48,176 bases of DNA. Origin: Neelides folsomi. Taxonomy: Eukaryota > Arthropoda > Collembola > Neelipleona > Neelidae. Below are positions 24,586-42,761 of this stretch, one piece after another (within the stretch, counting starts at the first letter, position 1; each line of letters starts with the position of its first letter). The stretch covers positions 1-48,176 of the forward strand of contig JAQGBZ010000434.1 in the NCBI GenBank assembly GCA_034687125.1. Direction: 5' to 3'. The position numbers were made by a program, and so were the translations under genes. The notes below the pieces were generated by a model, which did not search any database, was not told the origin of the DNA, and saw only the letters and a program-made list of their open reading frames with translations.

Positions 24586-27500
24586 ATGTTCAAGTTCAGG
24601 AAGCCGGCGGTTCTCACGGCCCAAACTGACGTCCAAAATACAACCGATCCACCGCCTCTCATTCAACAGCCAACCAACAAGGTAAATTCAACACCTTTTG
24701 ATTCATTTCATTAATTTCTCCCATTCACTAAATCTAAATATAATATTTTCTATTTACTCAATTACTCATTTTCTTTTTTATTAATTTTTTCATTTACTTT
24801 ACTCCTCTTTTATATGTATTTGTTGCTCCATTTATTTTTCTCATTTAATATTTATTATGTTTACTCTTAATTTCATTTATTTTCTATTTTTCTTTCATCT
24901 ATTGATAAATTTTTAATAATCTATAAAGGAGAGGAATTTCTTTGATGGGAATTTGAACAAACAATGGTGTCGAATGTTAATGAGTTTTCTGTCAAATGAA
25001 TGTGTTGATTTCCCACGACCTTCAATGAAGTTAAAAGGATGTGAAAAGGAATTTGAATGTTTGAATGAATTGGACCTTCGGGTTTTGTTTTCCCATGAAG
25101 TGAAAGAGAAGGATTGACAAGTTGATAAACTTTTCAATCTTCCATCACATTCCGCATCCTTCCTGACTCATCCTCACGGAATTTACAATGATTTATTGGG
25201 AAGTCAATGAAGGAGAGTTGAAGGTTAAAATTTAGATTTTTAGCCATTCATATTATCGATCTGTTAAATCATAATTTCAAAACTTTTGATAAACTCCAGA
25301 CAATTTAATCAATCAAATTCATAAATATTATCTTAATGAATGGAGATTTCCAACATAAATTGTACCTTCACATTTTAAAAACCAACAGGATATAATTCCT
25401 TACTTACATGAGGTGGAAATATACACATAATTTAAACAATGGAATTATCGATATGTAGGAAATGCGATTAAAATGAATCCGACCTCGAACACGTGAACAC
25501 GTGCTCAAGTCATCAAGGCTCAGATATTCTAAACTGTTAAATTCTCCGGTTTTACATTAAATGATGTGAAACCTTCAATATTCCTCTTTCCCCACTTCCG
25601 AATATTTAGAATTTTTGGAAGGTTCGTGAAGGAAAAGGTTCAGCTGGTTGTTATTTTATTTTAGTAATTTTGTGCAACGTAGTTTGGTTATAACATCAAA
25701 GTAATTGAATACTTTGTCTTTTATTTACATAAACTATTTGTTTTCTTGTTTCATTCGCTTTTATCGTATTGACATTTTCACACTTATCTTTTTTATCAAT
25801 TATTATGTATATGTGAATTTATGGAGGGATAATGTTTTCTATTTATCTTATGTATTTATTGATTAGGAGAATATTTAGTTTATTTAGTGTTGGACATTTG
25901 GAATTCACGAGGGAATTGAATTCCTTGAGAATTTCATAGCTTATCAATTAACATTGAGCATTTAGTATTATTAGGGAAATTTCCACGTAGCGTCATTCAC
26001 CCTTAACATTATGATTCTTGGTAAGATTGGTCTAATGATTCCATTTAATGGTAATTATATAAAAGGAGGAATCAATGAAGAGTTATGGAAGAGGAATTTG
26101 ATCCAATTTGGTAATTCAGAGACACAATTTGGAACGTATTAAACATAGTTATATTTATTTTAAGCAAATGGTTAATGTTAGCTGACGCCTAATAAAAGGA
26201 ATAATATTGACATTTATTGTTCAGTTGAATATTTGGAGTTGGATGTGACCTAGTTGACTACACTTACATTTAATAATAGTTGCCTGAAATCCAATACTTA
26301 TGAACTGCTAAAACAATTACGTTTGAAATTAGAGCTATTTGGCTATTATTTATTCCACCTTATTTTCTACACAATTACGCAGTTTGTGTTGAGTATTTAG
26401 GGGTTATTAAATGTTGAGTTATTTCAGATAGAATACGATTTATACATTATTATGTTAGTTGGTTCAATTTTGTTTTAAATATATTATTAAGTGCATTTCA
26501 TTTCATTTAATGTTTGTGTTGAATATTTTTATTTTGTTTTAAAGTTCAATTTATTACTTAAATAACTTGGAGTGAGTTTATGTGTTATGTAAATATAATT
26601 TATATGAAAGACCTTTGGTTTTTAAATTACTTTCACTTAATCTTGATCGTGTTATTGAACTCATTGTGAGAAAGGTCCAAGGACCTGACCGAATTCATAA
26701 AAAGGAAACAAATTAAACTTTGTTGAGCCCCCACAAGGCCTGTGTCAAACCTGACTTTTATGAATCCTCTTAAATGTAAGTTGGGAATATTTGGGAAGAC
26801 ACCACAGGGTTGAATTGACAAACAGAGGGGAATGAAATAACCAGATTTTGGAACGGTGGCAAGTGCGAGGGAGATTGAGGACGGAAAACTAGAAATAACC
26901 AGTTTCCTACAACAATTCCAAAACCAACCGACCCGAACTGGGAAAACAAGGGGCGGTTTTACGAGAGGGAAAGAAAAGGAATTTCTTATTTATTTTGGCA
27001 CACTTCTCCACTCATGTCAATATTGCTCCTGTGCAAGGTGTCGATCTTTATTTTTATATAATATATATTAATTATTCAATTATTGAAAATAATCAATTAG
27101 TGCAATTTGCTGAATTTGATTAATTGAATTTTGTATTTTATGTAAATAATTTTATAATGGGGGATTCCCGAATGCATCTGATAATTAAATCAAAATTAAT
27201 TTATAATGAAAGAATTTTAGAAAATGTGCGAAATTAAATTGATCCTTGAGAGTGAATCCTTTTATGGTTTTGTCACTTGGGATTAAATAGGAATTTGGGC
27301 GACTTGTCGCCGGCGAGGAAGTTCATTCAAACGATGGAGATTGAAATCTCGTAATAATAATTTAAAAATGAATTATATTCGGTTTTGGTTTTCATTGGCG
27401 CCGAGGTCGCCTACACATCGCAGTAGTTCTTTCATTGAAATGAAGGGAGTAAAGTTGGCAAAAGTCCTCTGGACAGTTGGAGCCGGTGGAGTGGTTGGAG

Positions 27501-30500
27501 CCGAATGGAGCCATGTCTCCTGGCACTGGAATTTAATTCCATGACAGAGCTTATCAAGGATTATATACAATTTATTACATATTACATACATTGCATTTCT
27601 CTTTTGATTCACTTTGCTATTCTCTTATGCTATTATTCACTTTGCAATCCGGAGGTTCTCAATGGGATGATGAGAATTTGATAATCTCAATAAACTTACC
27701 AATGTTAACTAATGCTTAACATTTTGAATAAAAAGTCAATATACTTACGTTACGAATATAAGAGAATATTGTAATGCTTGATGTTCGCAAATAAGTTTTT
27801 TTTCTCAAATAGCCGAAATAGTAAATATGAGATGTGTAAGTGAAAGATGTTGATTTGAAATTTGCAAGAAGGCGTTTGGGGATATTTTTGGTTCAGGCGA
27901 GTGCAGTAGGAATTGAAGAATTCGCAAATGGAAAGTTGAGGTGGCTCATAGGCAAAGTTTATTTCGGGAATGACTTCTCTCTTTACCAGTTAAAAACATT
28001 CCACTGGGGTTGAATTTGTTCAGTCTTTGCCTGTCGTTTCTTGGCATAACTTCCTTAACACATTATCATAGGGAAATTGAAAGGTTGAGAGATTTTGAAG
28101 TGTTTTATTTTATATGCTTTCTTTATTGGTGACCAGAAATTCATTTGAGATTTAAAAATGTGTAGGAATGAAATAAACAATTTGGAGGAAAACAATTGAT
28201 TTTAAACGGACTGAGGAAACTCTTGGATTTGTTCAAATTCCCATATCAAATTCTAACCAAAATCTTTTTATTTTATTTTTCTAAATTTCCTAAATTCTCT
28301 ATAAAAATTTATAAAAGTGCGGAGATTGAAAGTGATTGAGGAATACTAGGGCAAAGATAGATCAAACTAAGTCGAGGTCGAGGACGCAATGTGTTTATTG
28401 TTCAATATCGAAATTCAGGGGGGCGGAGTGGGGAGTCTTTTTTCCGAATCATCAAGAGAAGAAGGAGGGAAAAGTCGGAGCTTTGAGAATTTGACATTGG
28501 ACCCTCATGGGAAGTCGGGAGAATATCCTCGACCGCAGACAACTTGCGACATGAGGAAGAGGAAAGAGAGACAAGAAAGCCTCTCGGAATCATCACAAGA
28601 AAAGAAGTTTACCAGGTGAGATTTTATTCATTTACTATACTACATATGACTCCTACTTTAATAATATTTCTGTTACAAATTAATTCACAAATTTTAACCC
28701 TTCCTACTCCTAACTCCTAGAATCTATAGAAACCTAGGAGTAAGGATTATCCGCGGCTCATCAACATTTTTGTATCACTCCTTAATCCTTGAAAGTTTCT
28801 AGGAGTCAAAATAATGAGTGAAGAAGGGGGAAATTCAAATCTGCTGTTTTTTAAATTAATTTTTTTAATTTCACAATTTGTTTGGTATTGGCATTAAGGC
28901 ATATTATTGGCACACTCCTTACTCCTAACTTAATTTTTAATTGTTACGATGAGACAGAGCTTATTTAAAAAACTAGGAGTTAGGATTAGGAGTAAGGAGT
29001 TGATGAACCTGGGCCAAGGTGTATTAATGTACATTTGATAAATATGACAAATACAGTAAATACTGTAAATATTTAGGTATATGTTTGGGTATGTAGTTGT
29101 AGTGTAGATAAATAAAAAATATTTCAAGTTGAAGGTCTATCTTTATTGATAAATAATAATTGAGAGCGTGCAAAATGGGGCTGTGAATTTATAATTTCAT
29201 GGAAAAAGGCTTTTAACTTTTTCCCAGTTTACATTATTTGAGTTTACTTTTAGAGAATCGATGAAAAGTTATTGATTATTTTTCTCGATGTGAGTTAGGG
29301 TTTTGCAAGTACCGAGGTATTTTTTGACGTCAAGCATGAAGCGAACCGAGTGTTTAAACTCTCATACATAATGACATGTCATTTTCCGGAAATAAGCACT
29401 CAGCTTAGGCTTACATGTAACGTTGTTACTTATCTTAATGGTAGCCTCTCCCTTTAGTCAGTTCTAGTCTTCTTTAGTTCTAATTCCGGCTTGTGTGAAG
29501 TTGACCTTTACGGTTTGGCTTAGGTTAAGAAAACGTCTCTACCTCATTTATTATTTGTTTTTGAGTTGGAGAAAGTCTTAAGAATTGAGTTCCAAGTTTG
29601 GAGTAAATATCTTATTTGCGAATCTTTGGAAGTTTAACATGAGAAGGGCAATTCTAAATAGTAATTAAGATTAGTTATTAAGTGAAGTTTGGAAGTTGAG
29701 CTTGGGGATTAAATGACAGTTTAATAGGATAAGTTTAATGGAGCTTAATTACTATTCTAATAATAACTCTCGAGTTTTAATTCCCTCGTTTAATTCCAGG
29801 TCTCTTTCACATGAGGAAGGGAAGGGGGAAACTTCATCGCCTGACTTTCGAAGAACTCAAAGCACGGATGATTTTCAACAATCAAATCCAACCAGTCAGA
29901 AGCTTTTGTCTGTAAGTTTATTTGAATTAATTACAATTAATAACATTTAAATTGATTAAATTGACACAGACAACCATCAATAACTACACTTATAATTTCC
30001 ATAAAATTTATTTTTTAATTATTATTTTAAAAATTAAACAGGTAATTAATATTGTAATTTTGTTTTATTAGAAACGTGAAGATCGTAAGAACGAATTGAA
30101 TAGGCCGAGTGATAAAACAACCGGCGAATTTATCCCTTCTGTTAAAGATAGCGAAGAAATTGTTCCACCGCCCAAGACCCATTTTGGGATGGTTCACACC
30201 ATGCCGAGCAGTTTTGAACCAGAAATCCAACGACAGTTGGAAAGATCAGCTCAATGGTGTAACCGAAAGATCCGAAAAACTCATCGCACACGATCATACA
30301 AACCCCAATTGATTGAGGAAAACAAAACCATTGGAATTGATGAAGATGTTGAAGAGGATTTTGATATTGAACTTAATAGTCCAAATGGATCTTCTTCTTC
30401 ATCAACAAATGGATCGGTAATTAAACAAATATACTCTTTACTTGTACACTTGTACTTTTAATGCTGCCCACTAAATCTACTATTTATTTAAACTAAAGTA

Positions 30501-33131
30501 TTTTTTTATTATTAATAAATTATTATTTTTTGTAAATAGCTTGAAGATTTGGATAAAAAAGGAGTTGAAGATGAGGAAGAATTTGGACAAAGGAATGAAC
30601 CCCATGAGCCAATTTCCTTCCGAGCAGTTCTTCATGGACCGGTAAGTTTTAAATAAAAGGATTATTAACTGAATAATCCGAATTTTAGCTAGTTGGAAAT
30701 TCTGACTAATGTTATTTATGTTATTTAATAAGAATGTAGATTATTTACATATAGAGTTATATGGAATATGCATTTTTAGTTTTTGAAAATATTTTATAGT
30801 TAATTGCATTTAATTCCGGAGGTTATTTGGAGACGAAGTTTTTCTCTTATCATTTCCTCTTTTCTTCGGTCGGACCTTCGGAACATGTTTGGAATTTGGG
30901 AACTTATTTCCTTTTAGCGTGATTTACTTCCGATTAGATTCCAATTCCTTTGAGTTTGGACGTCATGAGGAGACGACGGAGGTCGAGGATTTTTATCTTT
31001 ATATGCGAATCTCGTGAATTGGGAGATTGAAGAGATTTAAGTCTCGTGAAAGGATTTCCATTCCTTGATTCTCATCGCTAATGGCCTTCATTCCCTTCCC
31101 ATATAAATTGCATTAGTAAAACAATAAGAATATAAAACCTTTCTTTTTTTCAAATTCCCAAGAGTCTTTTTCGATTGGATTATCATTTATCGACATTTAT
31201 GATATATGACAAAATATTTTAATTGCAATCTTCATTGAAAAAAGTTTCAATTTTGTTTTCAAAATAAAAATAGATTTAAAATTAGGTTAAAGATGAACAT
31301 TTGAGGATTTTTCGTATTAAAGTTCGTCGTCCTTTAGTGTGATAAAATATTGTTGTATTTGCCAAGTAGTCCGTGACTCTTTCCCTTATCTTGTTTGGTG
31401 AATAGAAAGCAATTAAGATCTTAACTCTTAAACTATTTGGAGCATTCACCTTTATCAATTTTCATCTATCAATTCATGTAAATATATATTCAGAGCTAAG
31501 ATGCATATTATTATTAATCTAAATAAATTCAAGAGGAAGAAAATAGTTACCTGTATTTGGAAAATTATTTTAATAATTACTGATATTGCCAGAAGCATAA
31601 CTGATTTATTATAAAATTATTAATTAAATATTTGATTTTTTTAATATTTAGCGAACGGACGATCAAGTTTTGCTTTCCCCACGGAACAGTTTGTTAATCA
31701 AAGCTGCCAGAGATCCGAATATTCCTCCAAGCCCACCGCAAACCCAAGCACAGATGAATCCTCCTTTGAGCCGACAAGTTTTCCACGGGGGAGAAGGAAA
31801 CCCGAAGATGAACGCTTTGAGCCGCCAAGTTGGGAATTTGAAACGGTTTTTGAAAATTTTGGAGGATGAGCATGAACAGCTCTTTGGCTATCGACCTTCC
31901 CACGCTGATAAACTCAATCATAAAGAAATGAGGAAATGTTTACTTCAACTCTCAAAAGCGAAACGAGAACTCAAACGTAAATAAAATCATAAAAATAAAA
32001 TATGCTAAAAATCATTATATCCGATTATATTTAATATTTAATGTTAAATTATTGTAATTTAAAAACTATAATTTATAGCTCTGTTGGTTACCTATTTTTT
32101 TTGTTTTATATTATGAATTTAAAGATTTAATTATTGTTGTATTTAAATGATATTTAATAAGCAAATATTTTTGATTTGGCAGAAATGCGGGAAGATCCTT
32201 CTGGATATGAAAGTGGGAATTCATCAATTTCCCAATACCCCGATGGGAAAAGATTTGAAGAAAAGGAAGGAGACGATCTTCAAGAATTGCATGAAACTGT
32301 GAGGGAAATTGAAGCAGCTTTGAGTGAAAAACGCCGATCGCACAAACGACCTGAGGATTTAAATGAAATGAGCCCGAATGAACTTGCGGATGAGAAAAAT
32401 GCCATGCAGAGACAACTCCTCATTCTTGAACGACGGCATGGAAGGCCGAAGAAGAGAGAAGAAAAGGAAATTGTGAGATGTTTGTATGAGAGATACAGAG
32501 CAGTGAAGAAAATTGGTTCCCGGCTTCTTGCAGCTGGCTCCATCAAAGAGTCTCTCGACCTTGCTCCGATCTTTGAACACGAGGCTTTGGAAATTCCTGA
32601 GACTTCCGAAGGAAACTCACGAGACATTAAAGGAAGTCCTGGAAGACGAAGGAGGCAAAATCAAAAGCTTCAATTTGAAATGGATGAAACTTTGAGTTCT
32701 GTCTCGGAAGAAACTTTGAATTCGAACAGAACAAATGAAGGATTTCATGATATGAACGTGTAAGTAAATAAATATCTATATTTAACAAAAAACAGTAAAA
32801 TGATATGCTTTGAGTGTGTTTGTGAAAACTTTGGAAGATTTATAAAATAATATTTTTATATTTAACTTATAGGGATGAGCTCGAATCGAGAATGCGAGTC
32901 GTTAAAGATGAAAAACGACGGCTTCGAACTGTTTTGAGAAGATTTGAAGCGGATTTTGAATGTTCGGCCGGGCGGCCACCGCTGAAGGAAGAAAAATATT
33001 ACACACCGGAAATGGAAGTCGTTTATCAAAAGTACAAACGGCTCCGAGCCACTTTGAGACTTCTTGACGTTCTCATTACGAAGAGAAGATTCCCAAGAAT
33101 GATTGTAGATCTGAATACAATTGAAGATTGA
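24586..33131 (+). CDS. FAM13A: FAM13-family coiled-coil protein without RhoGAP domain
   Basis: Exons: 24586-24681, 28419-28615, 29800-29911, 30072-30416, 30540-30641, 31652-31976, 32183-32759, 32873-33131. All junctions are GT-AG and in phase, giving 670 aa. The C-terminal half matches the vertebrate FAM13A/B/C homology region in order: PPSPP (309-313), a helical block ending in GYRPSHADK (363-371), RPEDLNEMSPNELADEK (448-464), HGRPKKREEKEI (478-489) followed by YERYRAVKKI, and a last coiled coil with RLRATLRLLDVLITKRR. These segments are Lys/Glu/Arg-rich and predicted helical. The N-terminal half is polar, Ser/Glu-rich and less conserved, but contains SFENLTLDP (about 54-62). The RhoGAP domain of vertebrate FAM13A/B is absent, and none is seen upstream before the neighbouring transporter. 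The biochemical role is unclear; in vertebrates FAM13A is linked to signalling and adipocyte/lung biology. Family assignment is strong; the first exon is less certain. Confidence 0.9.
24682..28418 (+). other. Large first coding intron of FAM13
   Basis: 3.7 kb of AT-rich sequence. It holds a tight pair of CACGTG E-boxes (25490-25495 and 25498-25503) and two GC-richer islands, about 26850-27050 and 27300-27545. The second contains a small + strand ORF with an internal ATG at 27440 whose translation is hydrophobic in the middle (KVLWTVGAGGVVGAEW). No splice donor supports joining it to FAM13. I do not call it a gene. Confidence 0.5.
28705..29020. repeat. Inverted-repeat cluster of ACTCCTAG/CTAGGAGT motifs (possible foldback element)
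   Basis: Within FAM13 intron 2, the motif ACTCCTAG and its complement recur: 28713-28720, 28734-28741, 28777-28806 (ACTCCTTAATCCTT to CTAGGAGT), 28914-28930 and 28973-29000. CATCAAC at 28759-28765 is mirrored by GTTGATG at 28999-29005. The whole can fold on itself. It resembles a degenerate non-autonomous transposon, but I cannot define exact ends or a target duplication. Confidence 0.5.
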
Positions 33132-34466
33132 GAAACCACAAACACACAAATGGGGGTTATTTTGTCTTCGGTAGATTTTAAGCTTTTAAATTGTACTACA
33201 ACTGCCTCACTTCTCCTTTTCAAACGTTAATTAATAATTTAATTAGTTACACTATATAACTAATTACGATTAATATTAATTTTGATAATTTATTTTAAGG
33301 GAACATTTAGCTTTAAAAGATACAATTCAATTTACCATAATGGAACTGCATTTAGTTTTAAGGTCAACTTTTAGCTTTAGCTTAATTTTTGCAATTTTTG
33401 AAAACGGTCTTCATTTTACATATGAGAATCATATTTAATAACTGTTAAAGCTATAAGTCTTCTGCTTTCATAATACTGGCGGGTTTACATATTTATAAAA
33501 ATCCTTAGCTTGGGATTAATTTAATCTACAGGTGTTAAATTATTACAATACTGAATCATAATATTTACATACAGTCTTGTATGATACAGATACATGATAC
33601 ATATTACGTGTATTCAGCTTTGGGATAATTAAAGTTAATGGGATTTAAGCCAATATTTATAAGATGATAGATTAGCTACTTTTTCAAACGGTACCTTTTT
33701 AATATAAGTAGTTGTATTTTAATGGCCTAATAAGAGTTTTAAATAACTAAAAATGGCTAGTAAAATTATAAGCAGATTTATGCATTTTTCAATTGCGTAA
33801 TTAGCAATTTAGTTTTGTCATAAGTTAAAGGCCTCTTTGATTTATTATCAATAGGTTTCCAAAAGTTATTCATTTGTTTGAGAAGCGCCATTTGTTTGTA
33901 AAATGTATGGGATAGAATAATTGAGATTTAAGCGAATATTTGATATATTTAAGTTTGGATTTTATTAATTTAAGGTTCAATGAATGAACTTTCGGATTTT
34001 TTCTCTTTTTTCCATAATTTCTAGTTTTCAAGTTCTTTCTTCTTTCTATTCTTTCATTTTTTGAGAACCTTTATTTGGGAACTTTGAGTGATTTACTTTT
34101 TCTTGTGGGATAAATGGCATTCCAATGACTAGACTTATTAATTTTAGTAATTTGTGTAAAAATGAGTTTTTACTTTTAGTTAAATGGGATCCATTATTTA
34201 AGATTCTTATATGGGAAATCCTTCACCTTTACAACTCCACATTAAATAATTTTTAAACGGAAAGTTTTAAGCACGCCATTTAGCATTTATATCACTACAA
34301 TATAATACTATAGAATAAATATTAACTAATAAGAATAAATATTTATTAAATGCTATTTAATATAAATATTATAGAACAATTTAATAAAATAAGATGATAT
34401 TTCAACTGCGATTTCACAAAAATGTACAACCAATTTTCTATCAAGAGGCGTTTAAATAGTTTTGAG
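33132..34466. other. FAM13 3' flank; nothing recognised
   Basis: AT-rich sequence including the FAM13 3' UTR. I see no canonical AATAAA close to the stop codon. No ORF of note. Confidence 0.4.
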
Positions 34467-34482
34467 CCCCCCCCCCCCCCCC
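34467..34482 (+). repeat. Poly-C run of 16
   Basis: Sixteen consecutive cytosines in otherwise AT-rich DNA. On the minus strand this is a G16 run able to form G-quadruplex or triplex structures. Its length is likely to vary and to be mis-sequenced. Confidence 0.95.
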
Positions 34483-36240
34483 ATTGAAACCATTTTAGGA
34501 ATAACAAACAAAAAAAAGGAGTTTGAAGTAATAAATGAAGTTGAACCTTTTGTCTTGTAGAAATGGTTTATAAAATTAAATAGTGTTTAAATAGAGTTAA
34601 ACTATCATTTAGAGGATTAAAAATCTATAGTTAGAATTTATTTGTCAAAGCTAATATCAATGCCCTTTTTGTAAGTGTCAATAAGGAATACTTTTTTTAT
34701 TTTTGTTCTCTGCAACTTCCATTGAGATATCGCTTATGATTCTAAATGAGTTGGTAGAAGAAAAAAAGTTCAGCCTTTGGCTCTTTACATCCATTACATG
34801 ATACCTTGAATAATTGGAAATACTTGAAGAAAGACATAAAATGGATTTTTCTGTCTTTAACTGTTGTACTATATTGTAATTGCATAAATAAATAGCTTGG
34901 ATAGTTATATCTTAAAGTTAGTTTATTTAAAATCAATTATAGTAGGATTTCAGATTTTAAATGATATTTAGAAGCTACAAAGTACCAAAAACTCTCTTAA
35001 AAGAGTTCCTACAATTAAACTATAAAACTGATAGCCTATTTCAATCGAACTTGTATTTGTAAAAGAATATATTTAGAATATTTAAATGTCATTTAGTTAT
35101 TAATTTTTGAGCATTTTGGTTAAATCAATTATTAAATAATAATGACATGTACCTTTCAAATTAGATTAAATATATCTGGATTTGATATTTAGGGAAGTGG
35201 AATTTAAAATTACATAAATAATAGGAATCTCAACAACAAAATTAATTATTATTAACCGTTTAAAACTTTTTGTATCGATAGCTGGTTTTTTCCTGAATTT
35301 AGTCTGTTATTTAGTACAGGGGAATTGTTGGACAAATTAGGAGAATTTTAAAGTGTTGTTAAATTGAAGGAATCTTGAATATGGTTCAATTGTATACATT
35401 TATGTATGATGAAAAAAAACATATTGTATGATACATATTTGAAGAGTTCTGAATATTTATTGTATGGATATTATCTATTCGTATAAAATATTAGATGTTT
35501 GTGTATATAATGAATAGATTTATTGATATTAAGATTTATTTAGAATAAGTCTACCTGGTACAAGATGGTGTGTACAATTATTCGTCTTTAACATGTATGA
35601 ATAATTTTTAATTCATCCAATTACACATCCTGATTGTTATGAGATTACAAATATGAGAGAAATAAATAATATAATATTATTATAATATCTCCTGTGTATA
35701 CTGTTACTTAAATGTTTAAGAGAAAATAGATTTTTCACACAAGAGTTTTAATTTACAAAGAGAGTTTTGATAGCGGATACCACGTGTTTCATTTTATCGT
35801 ACCTGATGTAAAGGGTATTTTAAATACGCAGATGATAATTAATATAATTAATATTTAAGGTAAGTTCATAATATGTAATCTATGGATCTGTATTTGATTA
35901 ATGGTCTTCATTTATTCGGATTGCTCCTGTTAGAACATTGAATGTAAAATAAAAATATTTCATTTGCTCTCCTTGCATTTTACATCTTTCCATTTAAAAA
36001 GAATCTTATAGTTAAAACTTAAATAGTTATAAAAATTTAAAGTAATACATTTTTCTTTATTGGCGTTAAGCATAATGTTACATTTAAATTGTTAATTATA
36101 CAATTATTATGATAATCATTTTAAAATCATATTTCATACATTCATAGAATTGCATGTTCATAATTGCACAAATTCATGGTTCATTTGCGTTAAGTTCATT
36201 TGAGGAATTTGAAGAATTGGATAAAAATCATCATTTTTTA
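34483..36240. other. Spacer; nothing recognised
   Basis: Strongly AT-rich DNA with no ORF over about 65 codons and no structured element that I can support. Confidence 0.45.
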
Positions 36241-36652
36241 TTCCCATTAATTTTTCCCATGGAGCGAGCCGTTGGGGAAGTCACGTAATTTTTGGCCGAA
36301 AGCATCACAACCATCCATACCCATATAATATCCATAACATACATATGGATATGTATTGTAGGGGGATCTGATAGGAGAATGAGCACTTGTTCTGCATGTA
36401 AAGGATTGGTTGCGTTGTAAGTAGGTGTTTGAGCCCATGAGTGCGAATATGTTGATGAATCTGTTGGATATGGGATAGATGGGCTGATAAGGTCTTTGCT
36501 CTTCTGTTTATCTTTATGAGCGGAGTGATCTTCGTGATTCGCACAATGGCCATGCGGTGGAGGGTCTTCGGGGGCTCAGCCCAACCACCAACCCTCAAAC
36601 CACAACTAGCGAGAGAAATAAAGAGAGCAGATTGGAAAAGGCACCAGTACAC
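36230..36652 (-). other. Unexplained ORF cluster, possible small gene
   Basis: A less AT-rich block in which the minus-strand frames are open over long overlapping stretches. One frame has an ATG-initiated ORF of 115 codons (36305-36652) beginning with a signal-peptide-like MYWCLFQSALFISLASCG. A second frame is open for about 140 codons without an ATG and is His/Lys/Ser-rich (HGHCANHEDHSAHKDK). A third, shorter ORF (36247-36438) is Tyr/Gly-rich. An acceptor-like tract (TTTCTCTCGCTAG) lies near 36608, so a terminal exon of a minus-strand gene is possible. I do not recognise any family and cannot choose the frame. Confidence 0.2.
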
Positions 36653-37146
36653 AATTCACAACCAGACCAAAATCATTCCCAAATATTAAACTCAATCAAT
36701 TCAATCAATTAATTTAATATTTAACAAAACTGAACACTGAATAACAAGCAAAACAAGGTTTCTTTTAATTTTACTGATTAATTAAATAAAATAATAATTA
36801 TTATTTATTCACAGTGGAATTATAAGAAATAATAACGACAGGAAGTTGAGTTGATAAAAAATATATTTCGATAATATAAATATTTATTAGTGGTCGAGGA
36901 AGGAGTTTTTATTATATTAAATCTGAATTCTTGGAATGGATTTTAAAACAGTTTGGTGCTATTTAAATAAATTAAATTGTGCTGGTTGGAGTTGAATTGA
37001 GTAGCGAATTTTAATTGGTGTAGTCGATAGTTGATGGTTTTTATCCTTTTTGATATACCTGTAATCATTAATCATAAATTGGAGTGGAGAGTCTCTCGAG
37101 ATTGTTCGAACACGTGGGTTTGATTTGACACTTCTCCTCTCTGCTC
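36653..37146. other. Upstream region of PAPS synthase
   Basis: AT-rich non-coding DNA leading into the PAPS synthase promoter. It contains no ORF or motif that I can support before the TATA box. Confidence 0.45.
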
Positions 37147-37176
37147 TATAAACTCGGGAGCACCAGAGCAGAGTCA
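37147..37176 (+). promoter_or_regulatory. TATA box and initiator of PAPS synthase
   Basis: TATAAA at 37147-37152 is followed by a TCAACA initiator-like site whose A is at 37176, a spacing of 29 bp, which is normal. The start codon at 37210 is then only 34 nt downstream. A short coding exon and a consensus donor (CGA then GTGAGT) follow, which supports a real transcription start. Confidence 0.65.
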
Positions 37177-37209
37177 ACAAGTGGGAAGAGAAAAATATTC
37201 CTTCAAATC

Positions 37210-42514
<5,305 letters not shown>

Positions 42515-42755
42515 GACTTCAATTTCACGTCTTTGTCTCTTTTATTCAAAAAATGTATTCCTTTGACCAACGGTGAATTTTAAATGCAATTTGTTTTACT
42601 TTTCAAAGTTTAAGAATGTTATGAGTTATAAATGAAGTCTTTGTGTAATTTATTGACAAATGGTGCCTCAATCTTTAAATGTATTCGTCATATCAAAACA
42701 TATTCTTTAATGGAATCAAAATTGTTAGTTGTTTTAATGTTCAATTGTGTGCTTA

Positions 42756-42761
42756 AATAAA
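42756..42761 (+). terminator. Poly(A) signal of PAPS synthase
   Basis: AATAAA about 240 nt after the stop codon. It lies before the convergent receptor gene begins to show its own signal. Confidence 0.6.

Noticed and set aside
32280..32627. Minus-strand ORF of 115 codons
   Set aside because: It is antisense to the longest FAM13 exon, whose frame is supported by homology and splicing.
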